Source: Halovulum sp039180525
Lineage (GTDB): Bacteria; Pseudomonadota; Alphaproteobacteria; Rhodobacterales; Rhodobacteraceae
DNA: 64,000 nt
Direction: 5' to 3'
Assembly: GCA_039180525.1 (NCBI GenBank)
Contig: JBCDDF010000001.1
Location: 113,563-177,562, forward strand
In this document: one piece after another, positions 16,183-24,164 of the stretch
Numbering within the stretch: the stretch's first letter is position 1
Layout: each line of letters starts with the position of its first letter
The notes under the pieces: generated by a model
Database searches by the model: none
What the model was told of the DNA's origin: nothing
The model's input: only the letters and a program-made list of their open reading frames with translations
Made by a program: the position numbers and the translations under genes

Positions 16183-16923
16183 ATGATGTTTGACTTGAGC
16201 GGGAAGGCGGCGCTGGTCACCGGCGCCTCGGGCGGGATCGGCGGCGCGATCGCGCGGGCGCTGCATGCGCAGGGTGCGACCGTGGGCGTGTCCGGCACGC
16301 GGACGGACCCGCTGGAGGCGCTGGCGGCGGAACTTGGCGACCGGGCGCATGTGCTGCCCTGCAACCTGTCGGACAAGGACGCGGTCGAGGCGCTGCCGAA
16401 ACAGGCGGCGGCGGCGATGGGCGCGGTGGACATTCTGGTCAACAACGCGGGCGTGACCCGGGACAATCTGTTCATGCGCATGTCGGATGAGGAATGGGCC
16501 ACGGTGCTGGAGGTAAATCTGACCTCTACGATGCGGCTGTGCCGCGGCGCGCTGCGCGGCATGATGAAGGCGCGCTGGGGGCGGATCATCAATGTCAGTT
16601 CCGTCGTGGGCGCCACCGGCAATCCGGGGCAGGGGAACTATGCCGCATCCAAAGCCGGCATGGTCGGCATGTCGAAGTCTCTGGCCGCGGAAGTGGCCAG
16701 CCGCGGGGTGACGGTTAATTGCATCGCGCCAGGGTTCATCGAGACCGCGATGACCGACAAGCTGACCGATGCGCAAAAGGAAAGAATCCTGCCCGCGATA
16801 CCGATGGGCCGGATGGGCGCGGGCGATGAGATTGCCGCAGCAGCGGTGTTTTTGGCGGCGCCGGAAGCGGGTTACGTAACCGGTCAAACAGTGCATGTGA
16901 ATGGCGGCATGGCGATGTTCTAG
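16183..16923 (+). CDS. fabG: 3-oxoacyl-ACP reductase FabG
   Basis: A 246-residue short-chain dehydrogenase that reduces 3-oxoacyl-ACP with NADPH. It shows the nucleotide-binding VTGASGGIG motif, NNAG at about residue 88, the catalytic Ser in INVSSVVG, the YAASK active-site Tyr and Lys, and the family's C-terminal NGGMAMF. ATG codons occur at 16183 and 16186; either may be the start. It lies three bases after the small membrane protein gene. Confidence 0.96.
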   Translation: MMFDLSGKAALVTGASGGIGGAIARALHAQGATVGVSGTRTDPLEALAAELGDRAHVLPCNLSDKDAVEALPKQAAAAMGAVDILVNNAGVTRDNLFMRMSDEEWATVLEVNLTSTMRLCRGALRGMMKARWGRIINVSSVVGATGNPGQGNYAASKAGMVGMSKSLAAEVASRGVTVNCIAPGFIETAMTDKLTDAQKERILPAIPMGRMGAGDEIAAAAVFLAAPEAGYVTGQTVHVNGGMAMF

Positions 16924-16974
16924 GCATGCCTTCGGTGCGGCTGCGGGCTTGAAAACACATCCCCGCATTTGCAT

Positions 16975-17002
16975 TTGCCATCATCTGAGAGTGTGGTAAG
17001 AG
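16975..17002 (+). promoter_or_regulatory. Possible acpP promoter
   Basis: TTGCCA (16975-16980) and TAAGAG (16997-17002) are separated by 16 bases in the 215-base gap between fabG and acpP. A short inverted repeat, ACGCCA and TGGCGT, follows in what would be the leader. The match is weak, but acpP is normally expressed from its own strong promoter. Confidence 0.35.
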
Positions 17003-17138
17003 CGCCCCGCGTACGCCAAGGGCACCCCCATGGCGTGACATGAGCAGGGCATTTCGAGTGCGCGGCGCGGCGCTGCGCCGCAACATGGATCACAGGCCAA
17101 GCCCAACGAAATGGGCGGCGAAGGATGAGGAAGACCAG

Positions 17139-17372
17139 ATGAGCGACGTCGCCGAGCGCGTGAAGAAAATCGTTGTGGAACACCTGAGCGTGGAAGAGGA
17201 AAAGGTCACCGACAATGCCTCTTTCATCGATGATCTGGGCGCGGACAGCCTGGACACCGTGGAATTGGTGATGGCGTTCGAAGAGGAGTTCGGCATCGAG
17301 ATCCCGGACGACGCGGCCGAGACCATCCAGACCTTTGGCGATGCGGTGAAGTTCATCAAAGAAGCTGCCTGA
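17139..17372 (+). CDS. acpP: Acyl carrier protein
   Basis: A 77-residue acidic protein that carries the growing fatty acid on 4'-phosphopantetheine attached to Ser37 in GADSLDTVEL. The start at 17139 (MSDVAERVKKIVVEHL) gives the standard ACP length; a longer open frame upstream is not used. GAGGAAG lies just before it. A terminator follows 30 bases after the stop. Confidence 0.98.
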   Translation: MSDVAERVKKIVVEHLSVEEEKVTDNASFIDDLGADSLDTVELVMAFEEEFGIEIPDDAAETIQTFGDAVKFIKEAA

Positions 17373-17401
17373 TCGCGCCGCACCGGCGCTGGGCGTGATG
17401 T

Positions 17402-17427
17402 ATGGGCACCCAAGCGGTGCCCATTTT
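17402..17427 (+). terminator. Rho-independent terminator after acpP
   Basis: ATGGGCACC (17402-17410) pairs perfectly with GGTGCCCAT (17416-17424) with a five-base loop, followed by a run of four T residues. It separates acpP from fabF, so fabF may be partly read-through or have its own promoter. Confidence 0.75.
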
Positions 17428-17531
17428 GCGTTTCGCTTGCGGGTTGCGCAACGAACGGGTGAGGGCGCTTGCCGTCGGCAGGGCGGTCGGCTAACCAATC
17501 CGATATTTTGAATTTCTTGGGGGATGCGCGA

Positions 17532-18785
17532 ATGCGTCGGGTTGTTGTGACCGGGCTGGGGGTGGTGTCTCCGCTGGGCTGCGGAACCGAAGCCACTTGG
17601 GCCCGCCTGATCGAGGGCCAGTCCGGTGCCGGGCCGATCACGCTGTTCGATGCGAGCGGGATGGCCACGACCTATGCCTGCGAGGTGCCGCGCGGCGACG
17701 GGTCGGACGGAAGCTTTGACATCGACGCTTGGGTGTCGGCGAAAGATCAGCGCAAAATAGACCCATTCATCGTCTTCGGTATGGTCGCGTCCGATCTGGC
17801 CCTGGACGACGCGGGCTGGCACCCCACGGATACGCGGGATCTGGAACGCACCGGCGTCATGATCGGGTCGGGCATCGGCGGACTTGGCACCATATACGAA
17901 AACTCGGTCGCGTTGCATGAACGCGGGCCGCGACGCGTTTCGCCGTTTTTCGTGCCCTCGGCGCTGATCAACCTGGCCTCGGGCCAGGTGCAGATCAAAC
18001 ATGGCTTCAACGGCCCCAATCATTCCATCGTCACCGCGTGTGCCACCGGCGCGCACGCGGTCGGCGATGCCGCGCGGCTGATCATGCTGGATGATGCCGA
18101 TGTGATGCTGGCGGGCGGGGCAGAGGCCTCGATCAACCCGCTGGGGATCGCGGGGTTCAATGCATGCAAGGCGCTGTCGACCAAGCGCGGCAACGATCCG
18201 CAGGGTGCCTCTCGCCCGTGGGACGCCGAACGCGACGGGTTCGTGATGGGCGAGGGCGCGGGCATCCTGGTGCTGGAAGAGATGGAGCACGCCAAGGCCC
18301 GGGGCGCGAAGATCTATGGCGAGGTGGTGGGCTATGGGCTGTCCGGCGACGCCTATCACGTCACCGCGCCGTCCGAGGATGGCGACGGTGCCTATCGGGC
18401 CATGGTTGCGGCGCTGAAGCGCGCGGGGCTGAACCCCGACGATGTGGACTACGTGAACGCGCATGGCACCTCCACCATGGCGGACACGATCGAGTTGGGC
18501 GCCGTGACGCGGGTTCTGGGCGAAGACAGCAAGGTCACGATGTCGTCCACCAAGTCCGCCATCGGCCATCTGCTGGGCGCGGCCGGCGCGGTGGAGGCGG
18601 CGTTCTGCCTGTTGGCCATGCGCGACGGTGTGGCGCCGCCGACGCTGAACCTGGACACGCCGCCCGAAGGCAACAGGTTGGATCTGGCGGCGAAAGCGGC
18701 GGTGGAGCGAACGGTGGACGTGGCGATGTCGAACTCCTTTGGGTTCGGCGGCACGAATGCTTCGGTGGTGTTCGCGAAGGTCTGA
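17532..18785 (+). CDS. fabF: 3-oxoacyl-ACP synthase II FabF
   Basis: A 417-residue condensing enzyme that elongates acyl-ACP with malonyl-ACP. The catalytic triad is visible: Cys170 in VTACATGAHAVGDA, His in VNAHGTSTMADT and His in SAIGHLLGAAG; the family's C-terminal NSFGFGGTNAS is present. The start at 17532 (MRRVVVTGLGVVSPLG) has GGGGGA upstream. Confidence 0.97.
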   Translation: MRRVVVTGLGVVSPLGCGTEATWARLIEGQSGAGPITLFDASGMATTYACEVPRGDGSDGSFDIDAWVSAKDQRKIDPFIVFGMVASDLALDDAGWHPTDTRDLERTGVMIGSGIGGLGTIYENSVALHERGPRRVSPFFVPSALINLASGQVQIKHGFNGPNHSIVTACATGAHAVGDAARLIMLDDADVMLAGGAEASINPLGIAGFNACKALSTKRGNDPQGASRPWDAERDGFVMGEGAGILVLEEMEHAKARGAKIYGEVVGYGLSGDAYHVTAPSEDGDGAYRAMVAALKRAGLNPDDVDYVNAHGTSTMADTIELGAVTRVLGEDSKVTMSSTKSAIGHLLGAAGAVEAAFCLLAMRDGVAPPTLNLDTPPEGNRLDLAAKAAVERTVDVAMSNSFGFGGTNASVVFAKV

Positions 18786-18806
18786 GGCGGGCCGAGGGGG
18801 GCTTTC

Positions 18807-19970
18807 ATGACGCGTGGCCTTGCGGCGAACGGGATGACGGCGCTGATCGTGCTGATGATCGGCGTGCTGTGGCTGATAAGTTGGGGCCGGGATCAGTTTT
18901 CCGGCCCCGGTCCGCTGACCCAGGCGGCCTGCGTGCAGGTGGCGCCCAACAGCCGCATGGGCCAGGTATCGCGGCAGCTGGTGGAGATGGGCGCGGTCAC
19001 CAACGCGCGGATCTTTCGCATCGGCGCCGATTACACCGACCGCACGGATCAACTGAAGGCGGGCAGTTTCCTGGTCGAGCCCGGCGCGTCGATGGACGAG
19101 ATCATCGAGGCGATTACGCGGGGCGGGCAGAACACCTGCGGGACGGAGATCGTGTTCCGCATCGGCGTGCGCAGCGACAGCGTGCAGATCCGGTCCTTCG
19201 ATCCGGCCGCGGGGCGCTATGCCGAGGATGTGGCTTTCGATCCGGCGGCCGCGGCACCGCCCGCCTATGCCACGCTGCGCGACGATCCCGGCACGCGGTA
19301 TCGGGTGGTGATGGCCGAAGGCGTGACGGTCACCGACGCGGCCGAGGCGCTGGCGGCGGCGGATTTTCTGACCGGCGATGTCGGTGCGCTGCCGGCAGAG
19401 GGGATGCTTGCGCCCGACAGCTATGAGGTGCGCCCCGGGTCGGGCCGGGCGGAGCTGATCGCGCGGATGCGGGCGGCGCAGGAGGCGCGGTTGCAGGCGG
19501 CCTGGGACGGCAAGGCGGCGGAGGTCGGGTTGCAGAGCCCTGCGGAGTTGCTGACGCTGGCCTCGATCGTGGAGAAGGAGACGGCGGTCGCAGAGGAGCG
19601 CGGCGTGGTCGCTGCGGTGTTTCTGAACCGGCTGGACCGCGGCATGCTGCTGCAGACCGACCCGACGATCATCTACGGCATCACCCGCGGTGCCGGGGTG
19701 TTGGATCGGGAGATCCGGCGCAGCGACATCGCCGGGCAGACCGAGCAGCGGCTGCATGGGGCGGTGGAGTACAACACCTATCAGGTGGAGGGTCTTCCGC
19801 CGGGGCCGATCGCCAATCCGGGCCTGGCCGCATTGGAGGCGGCGGCGAATCCCGACACCACGGACTATCTGTTCTTCGTCGCCGACGGCACCGGCGGTCA
19901 CGCATTTGCCGAGACTTTAGAAGAGCATAACCGCAATGTGGCGGCCTATCGCGCGCTACAGGCGGAGTGA
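18807..19970 (+). CDS. mltG: Endolytic murein transglycosylase MltG
   Basis: MltG (YceG) cuts nascent glycan strands at the inner membrane and helps set their length. The 387-residue product has one N-terminal membrane segment (about residues 10-26), a LysM-like region, and a catalytic domain with the essential Glu near residue 256 in LASIVEKET and the following AVFLNRL and QTDPTIIYG motifs. It follows fabF at a short distance, an order seen in many bacteria. The GTA promoter lies after its stop. Confidence 0.95.
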   Translation: MTRGLAANGMTALIVLMIGVLWLISWGRDQFSGPGPLTQAACVQVAPNSRMGQVSRQLVEMGAVTNARIFRIGADYTDRTDQLKAGSFLVEPGASMDEIIEAITRGGQNTCGTEIVFRIGVRSDSVQIRSFDPAAGRYAEDVAFDPAAAAPPAYATLRDDPGTRYRVVMAEGVTVTDAAEALAAADFLTGDVGALPAEGMLAPDSYEVRPGSGRAELIARMRAAQEARLQAAWDGKAAEVGLQSPAELLTLASIVEKETAVAEERGVVAAVFLNRLDRGMLLQTDPTIIYGITRGAGVLDREIRRSDIAGQTEQRLHGAVEYNTYQVEGLPPGPIANPGLAALEAAANPDTTDYLFFVADGTGGHAFAETLEEHNRNVAAYRALQAE

Positions 19971-20007
19971 TCGCGGACATATTTCGCGCGCAACCGAAAG
20001 TTTAGCG

Positions 20008-20036
20008 TTGACACAGCGTACGCCTCAGGGTATACC
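20008..20036 (+). promoter_or_regulatory. Near-consensus promoter of the GTA cluster
   Basis: TTGACA at 20008-20013 and TATACC at 20031-20036 are separated by exactly 17 bases, the best promoter match I see in the window. Transcription would begin near 20043, about 90 bases before g1. The known activator of such clusters in Rhodobacter is GafA; I do not know its site well enough to mark it here. Confidence 0.7.
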
Positions 20037-20060
20037 TTGCGGCAAGATGGGCAGAATGTG

Positions 20061-20092
20061 ACGCGGCAGCCGGGCGGTTGGCCGCGTTTTTT
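20061..20092 (+). terminator. Rho-independent terminator in the GTA leader (possible attenuator)
   Basis: ACGCGGC (20061-20067) pairs with GCCGCGT (20081-20087), with two more inner CC/GG pairs, and six T residues follow at 20087-20092. It lies between the strong promoter at 20008-20036 and the g1 start at 20133. It may end mltG transcription, or it may stop GTA transcripts unless antitermination occurs. Confidence 0.75.
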
Positions 20093-20132
20093 ATTGCGCG
20101 CCGGCAATGGTGCGTGAGGGGCAGCGGCAGAC

Positions 20133-20459
20133 ATGGGCAATCAGGCATCCGGCGCCGGGGGCGACCCCGAGCGGCTGGAACAGGCGCGCGCGGTCTATGG
20201 CGCGCTGTTTCGGGCGTTGCGCGCGTCCTTGGACAAGCTTGAAGCGGGGGACGAGTCCGTTGGCGATGCGAAGCATCGGCAGGACTTGTATCGCGCGCAC
20301 TTGAGACAGTTCCAGCAAGTATTTGAAATCGAGGGTTCCCTTGGGACAGGCAGCACACAAGGCGCCGGCGCCATCGACTTGGACGCCGCACGAGATGAGA
20401 TCCGTCAGCGACTTGCTCGCATCCGCGACCGACGCGGAGGTGACGGCGTTTCTGGATAG
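20133..20459 (+). CDS. orfg1: GTA g1, small terminase-like protein
   Basis: A 108-residue mostly helical protein, the equivalent of R. capsulatus GTA g1, which acts as a reduced small terminase subunit in DNA packaging. A conserved central helix, AVYGALFRALRASLDKL, and a C-terminal DEIRQRLARIRDR helix, thought to contact the large subunit, are visible. The large terminase gene begins 64 bases before this one ends, as in other GTA clusters. The first gene of the cluster, so its identity also rests on order. Confidence 0.85.
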   Translation: MGNQASGAGGDPERLEQARAVYGALFRALRASLDKLEAGDESVGDAKHRQDLYRAHLRQFQQVFEIEGSLGTGSTQGAGAIDLDAARDEIRQRLARIRDRRGGDGVSG

Positions 20460-21741
20460 CCTCAGCGACAATGCCGTGCTGGCGCTGCCGTATCTGTTCG
20501 AGCATTGGGCGCATCGCGGGCATCAGTTGCCGCCTACGGGCGCCTGGCGGACCTGGGTCGTGCTGGGCGGCCGCGGCGCGGGCAAGACGCGCACCGGGGC
20601 CGAATGGGTGCGGGCGCAGGTCGAGGGCGCGACGCCCGAGGCCAAGGGCCGGGCACGCCGCGTGGCGCTGGTGGGCGAGACCTTTGACCAGGTGCGCGAC
20701 GTTATGGTGCACGGCGACAGCGGCATCTTGGCCTGTTCTCCGCCCGACCGGCGGCCGGAATGGGTTGCCACCCGGCGCAAGCTGGTTTGGCCGAACGGCG
20801 CGGAGGCGCAGGCGTTTTCGGCCTCCGACCCGGAGGCGTTGCGCGGGCCGCAATTCGATGCCGCCTGGTGCGACGAACTGGCGAAATGGAAGAAGGCGGA
20901 GGACGCCTGGGACATGCTGCAGTTCTGTCTGCGGTTGGGCGACGACCCGCGGCAGGTGGTGACCACGACGCCGCGCGCGACGCCGCTGCTGCGGCAGTTG
21001 TTGGATGCGGAGACCACGGTGCAGACCGCGGCGCCCACCGAGGCGAACCGGCTCTATCTGGCAGAGCCGTTTCTGCAAGAGATCACGGCGAAGTACCGCG
21101 GCACGCGGCTTGGGCGTCAGGAATTGGATGGCGAGTTGCTGACCGATACGGCCGGTGCGTTCTGGGATCTGGCCATGTTGGACCGGGCCCGGATCGAGGC
21201 CGCGCCGGAGATGGACCGTATCGTGGTCGCGGTGGACCCGGCCGTCAGCGACGGCAAGGGCGCTGACACATGCGGTATCGTGGTCGCCGGTGTGGTGATG
21301 GACGGGCCGGTGCAGGATTGGCGCGCCTTTGTGCTGGAGGATGCCAGCGTACAAGGTGTGGGGCCAACGGACTGGGCCCGCGCCGCTTTGGCCAAGATGG
21401 ATGAATACGGCGCCGACCGGCTGGTGGCGGAGGTCAATCAGGGCGGCCAGTTGGTCGAAAGCGTGATCCGCTCCATCGACCCGCTGGCGCCCTATCGCGC
21501 GGTCCATGCCGCGCGGGACAAGGCGGCGCGGGCGGAACCGGTGGCGGCGTTGTACGAATTGGGCCGGGTCGCCCATGTCGGCACGTTTCGGGCGTTGGAG
21601 GACGAGATGTGTCAGATGACGCGCGCCGGGTTTCAGGGCCGGGGCAGCCCGGACCGGACCGATGCGCTGGTCTGGGCGCTGCACGAGTTGATCCTGGGCC
21701 CGGCATCGGAGGCGCGCAACCCCAGGGTGCGCAGCCTCTGA
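20395..21741 (+). CDS. orfg2: GTA g2, large terminase subunit
   Basis: The DNA-packaging motor, a 448-residue protein with an N-terminal ATPase and a C-terminal RNase H-like nuclease. Walker A is LGGRGAGKTRTGAEW (Gly58-Thr65 region); the Walker B region reads FDAAWCDELAKW. Nuclease acidic residues are in VVAVDPAVSDGKGADTCGI, DRLVAEVNQGG and GSPDRTDALVWAL. In GTAs the motor fills heads with random host DNA of about 4 kb. The start at ATG 20395 gives the normal N-terminus; an upstream in-frame start would add 24 residues of the g1 frame. Confidence 0.96.
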   Translation: MRSVSDLLASATDAEVTAFLDSLSDNAVLALPYLFEHWAHRGHQLPPTGAWRTWVVLGGRGAGKTRTGAEWVRAQVEGATPEAKGRARRVALVGETFDQVRDVMVHGDSGILACSPPDRRPEWVATRRKLVWPNGAEAQAFSASDPEALRGPQFDAAWCDELAKWKKAEDAWDMLQFCLRLGDDPRQVVTTTPRATPLLRQLLDAETTVQTAAPTEANRLYLAEPFLQEITAKYRGTRLGRQELDGELLTDTAGAFWDLAMLDRARIEAAPEMDRIVVAVDPAVSDGKGADTCGIVVAGVVMDGPVQDWRAFVLEDASVQGVGPTDWARAALAKMDEYGADRLVAEVNQGGQLVESVIRSIDPLAPYRAVHAARDKAARAEPVAALYELGRVAHVGTFRALEDEMCQMTRAGFQGRGSPDRTDALVWALHELILGPASEARNPRVRSL

Positions 21742-22129
21742 CCGAAGTGAGGCCCGTTCCGGGCCGGGAATTTACCCCCACGCCCGCCTTTGGCGCGCGC
21801 GGGGCCCGTTGGTGCCTTTGGGCCTTGGGGTCCGCGAAGGGCGGCGGCGTCAATTTCGCTGAGAAGACCGGCCAGGAGCCGGTCATGACCGAGCGTTTGG
21901 GCGAAAACGCGGCTGTCGAGGCCAAGCCCGGGCAACGCCCGGGGCGGTCGAGCAAAAACGGATCAGACGAATTTGGTCTGATCCTAGGACTTTGCTCAAC
22001 GTGTTGAATCTGGGCCAAAATCCTCTTTCAGACAGGTCAGTCTGAAACGGTTTTGGTCCGCAGCGCGCCTTGACAGCCGCGTTTTTGCCCGGCGGGCGGC
22101 GGAACATTCAGAACTTGGAGCGGAAACGC
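21742..22129. other. 388-base non-coding gap inside the GTA cluster, rich in hairpins
   Basis: No gene is convincing here. The gap holds a row of short hairpins: GGCCCG/CGGGCC at 21751-21765, GACCGGC/GCCGGTC at 21866-21884, CCCGGGC/GCCCGGG at 21927-21943, then the two-hairpin repeat element at 21949-22058. It is the only long gap in a cluster whose other genes mostly touch. It looks like an insertion or a regulatory patch between g2 and g3. Confidence 0.6.
21949..22058 (-). repeat. Two-hairpin repeat element, copy 1 (inside GTA cluster)
   Basis: The reverse complement of this stretch aligns by eye with 55734-55842 over about 109 bases with few gaps. It contains two stems: GGATCAGAC/GTCTGATCC at 21960-21984 and TTTCAGAC/GTCTGAAA at 22026-22047, joined by a conserved stretch that includes TTGAATCTGGGCCAAAATCC. 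In the element's own orientation the GATCAGAC stem is followed by a T run, so it may also act as a terminator on the minus strand. Confidence 0.8.
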
Positions 22130-23308
22130 ATGGTTTTCAGGCTGTTTCAAACGGCCCGGCCCGCTGTGGTCGAGCAAAAGGCCTCCGCCGCGGCGGCGGT
22201 GGTGGAGATGCATGGGATCGGGCGCGCGGCGTGGTCGCCGCGCGATGCGGCGTCTTTGGCGCGCACCGGGTTCGTGCAGAACCCGGTCGGGTTCCGCTGT
22301 GTCAAGCTGATCGCCGAGGCCGGCGCGGCGGTGCCGGTGGTGGTTCAGGATGCCGAGCGCCGCTATGCCGCGCATCCCTTGGTCGATCTGCTGGAGCGGC
22401 CCAATCCGGGTCAGGGTCGAGCGGCGTTGATCGAGGCGTTGCTGGGCCAACTGCTGCTGAACGGCGACGGCTATCTGGAAGCCGCCGGCGCGCGGGTGAC
22501 CGGCGGGCCGCAGGAGTTGCATGTGCTTCGGTCGGACCGGATGAAGTTGGTGCCGGGCAAGGATGGCTGGCCTGTGGCCTACGAGTACAAGGTCGGCGCC
22601 AAGGCGCATCGGTTCGACATGCGTGTGGACCATGCGCCGATCCTGCATTTGCGCAACTTCCACCCGCAGGACGACCATTATGGGCTGAGCCCGATGCTGG
22701 CCGCTGCGGCCGCGGTGGACGTGCACAATGCGGCTGCGAAGTGGTCGAAGGCGTTGCTGGACAATGCCGCGCGGCCCTCTGGTGCGATCGTCTATAAGGG
22801 TGCGGATGGGCACGGGGCGCTGGGCTCGGACCAGTATGCGCGGCTGCGCGAGGAAATCGAGGTCAACCATCAGGGCGCGCGCAATGCCGGGCGGCCGATG
22901 TTGCTGGAAGGCGGGTTGGACTGGAAGCCGATGGGCTTTTCGCCCTCGGATATGGAGTTCCACAAGACCAAGGATGCCGCGGCGCGCGAAATCGCGCTGG
23001 CCTTCGGCGTGCCGCCGATGCTGCTGGGTCTGCCGGGCGACGCCACCTACGCCAATTATCAGGAGGCCAATCGCGCGTTCTATCGCCTGACGGTTCTGCC
23101 CCTGATCCAGAAGGTGCTGGCGGCGCTGAACGGCTGGCTGCCGCCCCGGTTCGGGCCGGATCTGAGCCTGCGCGTGGATTTGGACAATATCCCCGCATTG
23201 GCGGTCGAGCGCGAGGCGCAGTGGCGCCGGATCTCGGATGCCGAGTTTCTGACGGACGCCGAAAAGCGCACCATGCTGGGGCTGCCGCCGCTGGCAGAGG
23301 GCGCATGA
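22130..23308 (+). CDS. orfg3: GTA g3, portal protein
   Basis: A 392-residue HK97-type portal, the ring at the capsid vertex through which DNA enters. Diagnostic segments are GFVQNPVGFRCVKLIAEA near residue 50, LLLNGDGYLE, LRNFHPQDDHYGLSPM, and IALAFGVPPMLLGLPGDATY followed by an FYRLTVLPLIQKVL helix. The ATG at 22130 (MVFRLFQ) has GGAGCGG upstream and gives normal length. The preceding gap is unusually long; g3.5 overlaps its stop. Confidence 0.95.
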   Translation: MVFRLFQTARPAVVEQKASAAAAVVEMHGIGRAAWSPRDAASLARTGFVQNPVGFRCVKLIAEAGAAVPVVVQDAERRYAAHPLVDLLERPNPGQGRAALIEALLGQLLLNGDGYLEAAGARVTGGPQELHVLRSDRMKLVPGKDGWPVAYEYKVGAKAHRFDMRVDHAPILHLRNFHPQDDHYGLSPMLAAAAAVDVHNAAAKWSKALLDNAARPSGAIVYKGADGHGALGSDQYARLREEIEVNHQGARNAGRPMLLEGGLDWKPMGFSPSDMEFHKTKDAAAREIALAFGVPPMLLGLPGDATYANYQEANRAFYRLTVLPLIQKVLAALNGWLPPRFGPDLSLRVDLDNIPALAVEREAQWRRISDAEFLTDAEKRTMLGLPPLAEGA

Positions 23309-23550
23309 GGTTGCGGGAGGCGCGCGCCGGCGGGTCGCGGTTTCTCTACGAGCCGTTCGACGTCGCAACGGCGCGGATGGAAACCCACGAGCGGGTCAGC
23401 GACGAGCGTTGGCTGAACCTGGAGCGGCGGCTAGTGCGGATCGAGGTCACGCTCGACCGGCTGGAGCGACGCATGTGGCTGGCCCTGTCCGGGCTGGCCG
23501 GATTCCTGGCCATGGACGTGGCCTACACGCTGATCATGCAAAACATCTGA
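23305..23550 (+). CDS. orfg3.5: GTA g3.5, small protein with C-terminal membrane segment
   Basis: An 81-residue protein, in the position and size class of R. capsulatus GTA orfg3.5. It starts by ATGA overlap with the portal stop, has a charged coiled-coil-like middle (RWLNLERRLVRIEVTLDRLERR) in two parts around residues 34-56 and a hydrophobic C-terminus, MWLALSGLAGFLAMDVAYTL, likely one membrane helix. Its function in GTAs is unknown to me. Confidence 0.75.
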   Translation: MRLREARAGGSRFLYEPFDVATARMETHERVSDERWLNLERRLVRIEVTLDRLERRMWLALSGLAGFLAMDVAYTLIMQNI

Positions 23551-23561
23551 GGGACGCGGCG

Positions 23562-24104
23562 ATGACCCCCCAATTTCAGGCTCCGGTTCTGGAGACGAAA
23601 TACTGCGCGCTGGGCAAGGACCTGGCGCTGAAGGATTGCGAAATCGAAGGCTATGCCAGCCTGTTCGGCGCTGCCGATCAGGGCGGGGATATCGTGCAGA
23701 AGGGCGCCTATGTCCGGTCGCTGGGCGCGCGGCGCCAGCCGGTGCGGATGCTGTGGCAGCACGATCCGGCGCGGCCCATCGGCGTGTGGACCGACATTCG
23801 AGAGGACGGCAAGGGCCTGTATGTCAAAGGCCGGATCCTGGCGGATGTGCAGGATGGGCGCGAGGCGCTGGCGCTGTTGGAGGCGGGCGCGATCGACGGG
23901 CTGTCGATCGGCTATCGCACGGTGCAGGCGGAGCGGGCTGCGGCCGGCGGGCGCAAGCTGATCGAGATCGATCTTTGGGAAGTATCGGTGGTCACCTTTC
24001 CGATGCTGCCCGAAGCGCGGGTGCAGTCGGGCGAGGAGCCCGGCGACGCATTGGCGCAAGACCTGGCGGAGGCGTTCGCGGCCGCCCGGGCGATGCTGGC
24101 CTGA
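23562..24104 (+). CDS. orfg4: GTA g4, prohead protease
   Basis: A 180-residue HK97-family (U35) maturation protease that trims the capsid protein. The catalytic residues can be placed as His67 in MLWQHDP and Ser115 in DGLSIGY, with the conserved EIDLWEVSVVTFPML segment near the end. It begins 11 bases after g3.5. A small GC hairpin, CCGCGCG/CGCGCGG, lies between this gene and the capsid gene. Confidence 0.93.
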   Translation: MTPQFQAPVLETKYCALGKDLALKDCEIEGYASLFGAADQGGDIVQKGAYVRSLGARRQPVRMLWQHDPARPIGVWTDIREDGKGLYVKGRILADVQDGREALALLEAGAIDGLSIGYRTVQAERAAAGGRKLIEIDLWEVSVVTFPMLPEARVQSGEEPGDALAQDLAEAFAAARAMLA

Positions 24105-24164
24105 TCGGCCGGCGGCCGCGCGGGAGCGCGCGGTCTTCAACCCACATCATTGAGGGATGCTTTG

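Noticed and set aside
16920..19901. A 993-residue open frame on the minus strand opposite acpP, fabF and mltG
   Set aside because: It is rich in Arg, His and Pro with no domain and lies opposite well-identified genes; at this GC content antisense frames stay open by chance.
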